Source: Oscillospiraceae bacterium (GTDB taxonomy: Bacteria > Bacillota > Clostridia > Oscillospirales > Acutalibacteraceae). Taken from it: 64,000 nt of DNA. The notes beneath the pieces were generated by a model. The model ran no database searches and was not told the origin of the DNA. It saw only the letters and a list, made by a program, of their open reading frames with translations. The stretch lies in assembly GCA_031271865.1 (NCBI GenBank), contig JAISUW010000038.1:1-64000 (forward strand). The letters are read 5' to 3'. How positions within the stretch are numbered: position 1 is the stretch's first letter; the number at the start of each line of letters is the position of its first letter. Shown here in pieces: positions 58,805 through 64,000 of the stretch. Position numbers and translations under genes: made by a program.

Positions 58805-59698
58805 GTGTCCTCAATGTATTCAGACCGTGAGTATGAGCGGATGCGCCTGCGTGCCTTGGAAGAGATGCGGGAGGCGCACCGCCGCTCGGCTCTTCCCGAA
58901 CCTATGCCTGCACAACCGTTGCCTCAGTCCCCGCAGCGGCAGGAGAGCAATCGCCGACCGCAGCCGCAGCCTCCGCCCCCTATCTATGAGGAACTGCCGC
59001 CGCCGGAACCGCCGCGGCAACGCCGCCGCAAGCAGACGCCGCCGATCCATCACAATACGCCGCCGGGCGTTCTGCGCGAGAGTGCCGGGTATGGAAACAA
59101 TTCCCGGTCGGATTCCTATAGCTATCGGCAGCCGCCATATGATAAATATAGCTATGCGCCGGTATATGAACCGCAGCCGGTTTACGGTTCGTCAACAGCC
59201 ACGCAGGGACGAGGCGTCAACCCCTATGCACAGGCCGAACAATGGCAGTACTGCCCGCAGAGGGCGCCTGCCCCAACGGGGCACTACGCCCCTACGGGGC
59301 GCATGCGCCAATTCCGCAACATGAACCCGCTTTTCGGTCCGCCGCAACGCCCGCAAGTACCGCCGATTCCGGTGCAGAACTATGCACACACGCCGCAAAG
59401 CCGCCCGCAGCAGAACCGTCCCTGCGCTCCGATTCCGGAACCGACACCTTGCCCGCCCCCGCAACCGAAACCCAAACCAAAGCCGAAACCCAAACCGCCG
59501 CCGAAGAAACCGCCGCTGCCCGGGATGGACTTGGGATCGCTTCTGGGACGCTTTTTCCCGAAGGACGAGTGCGAAGAGGACGAAGAAGATGCCGGAAAGG
59601 GCAACGACTCCATTCTCCTGATGATGATAATGATGCTCCTCTCAAAGGAAGGGTCTGACCAAGGTTTGATGATGGCACTCATGTACATCATGATGTAA
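58805..59698 (+). CDS. Pro/Gln-rich protein with hydrophobic Met-rich C-terminus (cluster gene 3)
   Basis: A 297-residue protein of unknown function. It begins with a basic helix (YSDREYERMRLRALEEMREAHRRSA). Most of it is Pro, Gln, Arg and Tyr-rich and probably disordered, with a Lys-Pro repeat (QPKPKPKPKPKPPPKKPP) near residue 225. The end is compact: GMDLGSLLGRFFPKDE, an acidic patch, then two Met/Leu-rich helices (ILLMMIMMLLSKEGSDQGLMMALMYIMM). The GTG start abuts the previous stop after GGGGGGAAG, so the genes are coupled. Inside it, two short GC palindromes occur at 59268-59300. Confidence 0.65.
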   Translation: MSSMYSDREYERMRLRALEEMREAHRRSALPEPMPAQPLPQSPQRQESNRRPQPQPPPPIYEELPPPEPPRQRRRKQTPPIHHNTPPGVLRESAGYGNNSRSDSYSYRQPPYDKYSYAPVYEPQPVYGSSTATQGRGVNPYAQAEQWQYCPQRAPAPTGHYAPTGRMRQFRNMNPLFGPPQRPQVPPIPVQNYAHTPQSRPQQNRPCAPIPEPTPCPPPQPKPKPKPKPKPPPKKPPLPGMDLGSLLGRFFPKDECEEDEEDAGKGNDSILLMMIMMLLSKEGSDQGLMMALMYIMM

Positions 59699-59876
59699 GC
59701 GGGTTGCCGAATTTGCTTTCTGTCTGCCACTTGCAATGAATTATGGGAATTGGCATATATTGTATATAGCGTCCAAAACCGGGATTGCTTTTTGGACCCA
59801 AATGTGGTATACTATCCACATATGGGGCGGCTTACGCTGACTCCCATATTATTCCAACGAACCGGAGAGAACAGTT
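59699..59876. promoter_or_regulatory. Thioredoxin upstream region with operator-like inverted repeat
   Basis: GTCCAAAA at 59771-59778 is inverted at 59790-59797 (TTTTGGAC), so its arms flank and overlap the -35 box of the thioredoxin promoter (59785-59813: TTGCTT, 17 bp, TATACT). A repressor bound there would block RNA polymerase. Confidence 0.5.
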
Positions 59877-60233
59877 ATGGCAATTGCCGTTGAACCTAAA
59901 ACATTCCAAGCGGAAGTCATCAGCGCAGAAGTACCGGTACTCGTAGATTTCTGGGGCGAGCGCTGCCTGCCCTGCCGTATGCTTGCTCCTATCTTGGAGG
60001 GACTGGCGGAGGAGCTGGAAGGCAAGCTTAAAATCTGCAAGTTCAATACCGACCCCGAACCGGGCGATACGCCCGAGAGTTACGAAGAGAAGTTTCGTAT
60101 GATTGTCCACTATGACGTTATGAACCTACCGACCATGCTTGTCTTCAAGGAAGGCACGGTTGTGAAGACGCTCATTGGTTTGCACACAAAAGACGAACTC
60201 CTCGAGGAACTCAAGGAAGTTGGTATTTCTTAA
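59877..60233 (+). CDS. Thioredoxin-like protein with CLPC active site
   Basis: A 118-residue cytosolic thioredoxin-fold protein. The redox motif is Cys30-Leu-Pro-Cys33 (WGERCLPCRMLAP) where ordinary thioredoxins have CGPC. This change should alter the redox potential or partner choice. The cis-proline is in NLPTMLVFKEG. An insertion of ~10 residues (EPGDTPESYEEKF) lies before the third strand. Its function could be thiol-disulfide exchange under oxidative stress. An ATG start follows CCGGAGAG, and it has its own promoter with an inverted repeat. Confidence 0.87.
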   Translation: MAIAVEPKTFQAEVISAEVPVLVDFWGERCLPCRMLAPILEGLAEELEGKLKICKFNTDPEPGDTPESYEEKFRMIVHYDVMNLPTMLVFKEGTVVKTLIGLHTKDELLEELKEVGIS

Positions 60234-60253
60234 AATGTGATACAAAAATCTGT

Positions 60254-60277
60254 AGATGTAACACTTGTGTTACATCT
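60254..60277. terminator. Bidirectional terminator after the thioredoxin gene
   Basis: Perfect 11-bp arms AGATGTAACAC / GTGTTACATCT with a TT centre, flanked by AAAATC and GATTTT, between convergent genes. Confidence 0.8.
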
Positions 60278-60291
60278 ATTGATTTTATAGA

Positions 60292-61266
60292 CTACACCGG
60301 CAATCCGGCGGCTTGCAGAGCTTCGCCGGTGTAACGCACAATGTCGGCTATGGTTTCCTCTAAAGGTTTAAAGCTTTCACAGCCTGCTGCCACCGCATGA
60401 CCGCCGCCGCCGAGTTTGGCGCAGATAGCGGAGGCATCTATCGGCAAATGCGTGCGCAGACTGATTTTCCAACTGCCGTCGCTGCGCTCCCGTATGGCAA
60501 TACCTACCAGTACGCCCTCTATTTGGCGCGTTTGCGGGACAAGGCGTATAAACTCATCCTCATTGGAGCCGGATTTGCGGTACATTTCCTGCGTTACGAC
60601 CATGAGGCATACCTGCCCCTTGCAGAAAAACCGAAAACCCTCCAGTGCCAAGCGCTCTAAGGCGGCAAAGGAACGCGTCTTGGTTTCAAAAAACATCCGA
60701 TCCAGCGGTTCCGTCTGAACACCGAATTCCATCATACGCGCCGCGTAGCGGTGGCTGCGGGAGGTAGTCCCGGCATAGCGGAAACAGCCTGTGTCTGTAG
60801 AGATTCCCGCATAGATGCAGGCGGCAATATCTGTCGTCCATACTACGCAGAGCAAATCAATCAGGTCGGCGACCAACTCCGCAGTGGCGGCGGAGTCTTC
60901 TTCCAAATATGTTTCTCTGGCAAAGCCTGTATTGGTAGAGTGGTGGTCGATATTGAGATCCACAATACCGCCGTACTTTTCATAGTAGCTGCGGCCAAGG
61001 AGCTTTGCGTCCGCTACGTCCACCGTGACTATGGATTCTGTGCCGTCCATATAGTCCGGGGTGTAACCCTTGGCACAGAACGTAAAGTCGTGCGGCAGCG
61101 GGTCTACGCAGTCCACGCAGGTATGCTTGCCGATAGACTGCAGTGCCCGCGCCAAGGCATAGGCGGACCCTAGGGTATCGCCGTCCGGGTGCTGGTGGGC
61201 AAGGATACGCACTGCTGACATTTCATGCAGACGGCTTGCCGCTGTCGCTAAATCTATCCTCTGCAA
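60292..61266 (-). CDS. DHH/DHHA1 phosphoesterase (NrnA-like)
   Basis: A 324-residue phosphoesterase. The DHH part has HQHPDGDTLGSAYALARAL, VDVADAKL and LNIDHHSTNTGFA. The DHHA1 part ends with AKLGGGGHAVAAGCESF. Bacillus NrnA of this type degrades short RNA (nanoRNA) and removes phosphate from pAp. The gene commonly follows rbfA in Firmicutes, as here, but a GH43-like gene has come between. I prefer TTG at 61266, since GGGGAG lies five bases upstream. The GTG at 61278 is poorly placed. Confidence 0.9.
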   Translation of the reverse strand: MQRIDLATAASRLHEMSAVRILAHQHPDGDTLGSAYALARALQSIGKHTCVDCVDPLPHDFTFCAKGYTPDYMDGTESIVTVDVADAKLLGRSYYEKYGGIVDLNIDHHSTNTGFARETYLEEDSAATAELVADLIDLLCVVWTTDIAACIYAGISTDTGCFRYAGTTSRSHRYAARMMEFGVQTEPLDRMFFETKTRSFAALERLALEGFRFFCKGQVCLMVVTQEMYRKSGSNEDEFIRLVPQTRQIEGVLVGIAIRERSDGSWKISLRTHLPIDASAICAKLGGGGHAVAAGCESFKPLEETIADIVRYTGEALQAAGLPV

Positions 61267-61311
61267 TTCTCTCCCCACCTTTCAGCTGTAATCTGTGCTT
61301 ATTATCCTATT

Positions 61312-62178
61312 TTACCGGTTTATTATGCGCAAACCCTGCGCCGTTTCCTCTACAGGCAGAAACTTCGCACGCTCAAAGTTGCCCCTGCCGGGATTGTTCG
61401 GACTGTGGATAGAGAGCATCAAATCCCCCTTACAGTTTTGAAACAGCATCCCATGTCCGCCGTCTTGACTGTCTGCGGAAAGCGTCCGGTCATAGAGCGG
61501 TTGCTCTATCTGCTCCCACGGACCTTCGATTTCCCCGGAAAGTGATTTTGCCTGCACTACGCAGTAGCGGTTTGGGTTCAAGCCGCTCCAAAGGAGGAGC
61601 AATGCTCCATCTTGTGTGCGGTGGAGAAAGCACCCATCTGTTACGCCATTTTGGGGGTTGCCGGGCATTTCCGAGGCTTTGAAGAGCACGATGGGTTCGC
61701 TGACAAAACCGGAGAGATCGGCGGAGAGCTTAGCAGCAGAGAAGTCACCGACTTTATCGGGCATACTTGTCCATTCATGGACAAAAACAAGCCATGGTTG
61801 ACCGGCATTGTCTATATACAGCGTACCGTCAATCACATCCCAGTCCGGCGGATACTGGGTTATATCAAAGATTTCCTCAAACACACCATCCGGGCTTGCA
61901 GAGCGAAAGACGGAGGTGCGCCGATGATTCAAAACGGCAGAGTGATAAGATGCAATCAAATAGAAGTTCTCTTTATACTTATGACACTCCGGTGCCCAGA
62001 ATTGGTCATTCGCCGGGTGACCCGTTGCCGGCCGCCAAATGGATTTCGGTCCCTCCCAAGTCTGCAAATCAGAGGAAACCCATACGCCGAAACCGGGCGG
62101 GAGGGAGGTGTACATATAATACTTGCCGCTCTCATTCACCACAAAGGGATCGCGGATATTAATCTCTTGGATGTTCAT
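61312..62178 (-). CDS. GH43-like glycoside hydrolase inside the infB-rbfA operon
   Basis: A 288-residue five-bladed propeller enzyme of the GH43 type without a signal peptide, so cytosolic. The catalytic base Asp is in NIRDPFVV near residue 10, and the pKa-modulating Asp in DVIDGTLYID. The acid position, normally Glu, reads VTDGCFLH, an Asp. Supporting strands are GVWVSSDLQTWEGP, WAPECHKYKENFYL and GGHGMLFQNCKGDLML. Arabinose- or xylose-containing oligosaccharides are typical GH43 substrates. Its start overlaps the rbfA stop (ATGA), so it is translationally coupled to a ribosome-assembly gene. Confidence 0.85.
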   Translation of the reverse strand: MNIQEINIRDPFVVNESGKYYMYTSLPPGFGVWVSSDLQTWEGPKSIWRPATGHPANDQFWAPECHKYKENFYLIASYHSAVLNHRRTSVFRSASPDGVFEEIFDITQYPPDWDVIDGTLYIDNAGQPWLVFVHEWTSMPDKVGDFSAAKLSADLSGFVSEPIVLFKASEMPGNPQNGVTDGCFLHRTQDGALLLLWSGLNPNRYCVVQAKSLSGEIEGPWEQIEQPLYDRTLSADSQDGGHGMLFQNCKGDLMLSIHSPNNPGRGNFERAKFLPVEETAQGLRIINR

Positions 62179-62543
62179 TCGCTGCCCTCCTCATCGGAAA
62201 GGTTGACCAATTCCCCAATCATTTTGGTGATGCGGGCGCCCTCTTCCATGGCTGCTGTGGCATTGAAATTGAGTTCAGGGGCCTTGCGTAAGTGCAAACG
62301 CCGCGCCAACTCTCCGCGTAAGAAACCTGCAGCGGATTGGAGACCTTTCGCTGCTTCCTTTGCGGAGGAATTACCGTCCATTGCAGATACATAGACATTC
62401 GCGACAGAACCGTCCCCGCTCATCTGCACGCGCACAAGTGTCAGGAACTTGTCCCTTACGCGGTAGTCTTTTACCTCGCGGAGAAGCGCAGATAATTCGC
62501 GCTTGACATCCTCCTCCACGCGGTCATGGCGGTGGGTAGGCAT
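62175..62543 (-). CDS. rbfA: Ribosome-binding factor A
   Basis: Helps mature the 30S subunit and the 5' end of 16S rRNA. The 122-residue KH-like protein has VEEDVKRELSALLREVKDYRV at the start, then LTLVRVQMSGDGSVANVYVS and LRGELARRLHLRKAPELNFNATAAMEEGARI. These are the usual RbfA strands and helices. It lies 99 bp after infB on the same strand, as in most Firmicutes. The ATG follows GAAGGAGAA. Confidence 0.95.
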   Translation of the reverse strand: MPTHRHDRVEEDVKRELSALLREVKDYRVRDKFLTLVRVQMSGDGSVANVYVSAMDGNSSAKEAAKGLQSAAGFLRGELARRLHLRKAPELNFNATAAMEEGARITKMIGELVNLSDEEGSE

Positions 62544-62642
62544 AGTGTTTCTCCTTCACATACCAAACAAATACGAATAGCCAACCGCAGGTATCCTACC
62601 TGTTTACTGTATGCTATTCATTGCGAATCAATTGAGGAAGCT

Positions 62643-64000
62643 TCAGTCTCTGTATTCTTCCATGATATACATCTCAAGAATGTCTCCTTCCTTGAGGTCG
62701 GAGAAATTCTCGAGGGCGGCGCCGCACTCATAGTTGGTGTTGACTTCTTTCACATCGTCCTTGAAGCGGCGCAGGGACTCAATCTTATCGTCTGCAAGGA
62801 TAACACCGTCGCGGGTGACTCGTACGAGTGCGCCGCGCTGCGCCTTGCCGGAGGATACATAACCGCCGATAACCGTATTATTAGATATTTTCCAGAGCTG
62901 GCGTACTTCCATACGCCCCAATGGCACTTCGCGGTACTTGGGTTTAAGCATCCCCTTGATGGCGGTTTGCACATCGTCTATCATATCGTAAATCACACGA
63001 TAAGTGCGGATGTCAATACCGTCACGCTGGGCATTCACTGCGGCAATCGGGTCGGCAGTAACATTGAAACCGATGATGACGGCATGGGAAGCATTGGCGA
63101 GCATTACGTCATTATCAGATACGGCACCCACACCGTCATGGATAACACGCACACGCACTTCCTCGTTCGTTAGCTTGACGAGGTTCTGCTTGACAGCTTC
63201 TGCGGAGCCTTGGACATCCGCTTTGACGATGATGTTAAGGTCTTTTTTCTCACTGTCTTTGAGACTGTCGAAGAGTGTTTCGAGCGTAACCTGCTCTTGC
63301 TGCTGGAAGAGGTCTTCCTTGGCTGCGTACTTGCGTTGCTCCACGAGTTCGCGGGCAAGGCGCTCGTCCGTAACGGCATCGAAGATGTCTCCGCCTTCCG
63401 GCACTTCGGCAAGACCGGCGATTTCCACCGGGACACTGGGTCCGGCTGTTAGAATTTCGTTGCCTTTGTCATCGGTCATGACGCGGACATGACCGACAGC
63501 GGAACCGGCGACAATCGCATCGCCGCTGTGCAGCGTACCGTTCTGAACAAGGAGGGTGGCAATCGGACCGCGGCCTTTGTCCATACGCGCTTCGATAACT
63601 ACACCATGCGCGGCGCGGTCGGGATTGGCGCGAAGCTCCTTGACCTCCGCAACCAACAGAACAGATTCAAGGAGGTCTTCAATCCCTTCGCGGGTCTTGG
63701 CGGAAACCGGGACGCAGATGGTATCGCCGCCCCATTCCTCCGGGACAAGTTCATATTCGGTAAGCTGTTGCTTCACCTTATCCGGGTCGGCACCGGGGAG
63801 GTCAATCTTATTGATGGCTACGACAATGGAAACGCCGGCAGCTTTGGCGTGGTGAATTGCTTCAATGGTCTGCGGCATAATGCCGTCATTGGCCGCCACC
63901 ACGAGGATGGCTATGTCGGTCGCTTGCGCTCCGCGGGCACGCATTGCCGTAAATGCAGCATGACCGGGGGTATCCAAGAATGTAATCTCCTTACCGTTGA
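62643..64000 (-). CDS. infB: Translation initiation factor IF-2 (3' part; 5' end beyond the window)
   Basis: A GTPase that brings initiator tRNA to the 30S subunit. The window holds its C-terminal ~450 residues. It begins within the G domain ([20 protein letters not shown] with the G3 motif DTPGH), then G4 NKID and the switch region. Domain II ([25 protein letters not shown]) and the C-terminal domains ([18 protein letters not shown] segment [20 protein letters not shown]) follow. The reading frame stays open to base 64000, so the start and the variable N-terminus lie outside. It is the first visible gene of infB-rbfA-GH43-DHH. Confidence 0.97.
   Translation of the reverse strand, partial: NGKEITFLDTPGHAAFTAMRARGAQATDIAILVVAANDGIMPQTIEAIHHAKAAGVSIVVAINKIDLPGADPDKVKQQLTEYELVPEEWGGDTICVPVSAKTREGIEDLLESVLLVAEVKELRANPDRAAHGVVIEARMDKGRGPIATLLVQNGTLHSGDAIVAGSAVGHVRVMTDDKGNEILTAGPSVPVEIAGLAEVPEGGDIFDAVTDERLARELVEQRKYAAKEDLFQQQEQVTLETLFDSLKDSEKKDLNIIVKADVQGSAEAVKQNLVKLTNEEVRVRVIHDGVGAVSDNDVMLANASHAVIIGFNVTADPIAAVNAQRDGIDIRTYRVIYDMIDDVQTAIKGMLKPKYREVPLGRMEVRQLWKISNNTVIGGYVSSGKAQRGALVRVTRDGVILADDKIESLRRFKDDVKEVNTNYECGAALENFSDLKEGDILEMYIMEEYRD

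Noticed and set aside
46790..60286. Exact 18-base match (GTTACATCTATTGATTTT) between the WYL promoter and the hairpin after the thioredoxin gene
   Set aside because: A single pair of AT-rich matches in different contexts (a promoter and a terminator); too little to call a repeat family.

Overview
The window looks like chromosome from a spore-forming Clostridia bacterium, probably of the Oscillospirales (Ruminococcaceae-like) type. The reasons are SpoIIID, SpoIIIAA and a SpoVK-like AAA+ ATPase, a domain-split glutamate synthase followed by an ANTAR regulator, a long-form ribosome hibernation factor, a 71-residue clostridial protein ending in QDADDL, many TTG/GTG starts behind good Shine-Dalgarno sites, and promoters of the TTGACA-17 bp-TATAAT type. 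The lineage is an inference. No transposase, phage gene, tRNA or CRISPR array was seen, so this is mostly core genome with a few accessory islands.

Layout. 0.2-9 kb: exported metallophosphoesterase, a small clostridial protein, an ammonium transporter fused to a P-II domain, an exported GH16 enzyme and a DUF4838 protein (separated by a 123-bp tandem duplication), then an Fe-S aldo/keto reductase coupled to an ECF S component. 9.2-16.2 kb: a degenerate TGAGT microsatellite in front of a DUF1893 gene, spoIIIAA, an XRE-cupin regulator with an acyl-CoA synthetase, two sugar-type genes (Gfo/Idh/MocA and TIM barrel) and spoIIID. 16.4-22.5 kb: a six-gene glutamate synthase operon ending in an ANTAR regulator. 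22.5-26.7 kb: an exported barrel protein, a pseudouridine synthase with dut, a DUF4830 protein and hpf. 26.8-31 kb: a minus-strand ABC importer of the 2-aminoethylphosphonate type. 31.1-35.2 kb: purE-purC-purF-purM. 35.2-35.7 kb: a purE leader hairpin and a solitary 5S rRNA gene with its own promoter and terminator. 35.7-38.9 kb: pxpA-tsaC-coaE-slt. 39-45 kb: a propeller-like protein, then a minus-strand group of exported proteins including separate DUF4430 and prenyltransferase-barrel proteins, which are the two halves of a transcobalamin/intrinsic-factor fold. 45-53.5 kb: AAA+ ATPase, WYL regulator, C39-like peptidase, a degenerate IorA-like protein, an LCAT-like hydrolase and a UroD-family protein. 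53.9-60.2 kb: argH-rnhA, HAD, hisH, a YfcE-type phosphoesterase, a three-gene cluster of unknown low-complexity proteins, and a thioredoxin. 60.3-64 kb: the infB-rbfA-DHH translation operon with a GH43-like gene embedded in it.

Themes. Nitrogen assimilation links the Amt/P-II fusion, the glutamate synthase operon and the ANTAR regulator; the amt leader carries an intrinsic terminator that could be a control point. Carbohydrate and surface functions are scattered as single genes. Two repeat families recur in non-coding DNA: 17-19 bp perfect palindromes in clusters of two to four (26.7, 29.8, 33.8 and 47.9 kb) and a ~61 bp element in four copies (0.15, 13.5, 53.6 and 53.7 kb).

Limits. All calls come from reading motifs and context. 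No database search, structure prediction or RNA folding was run.
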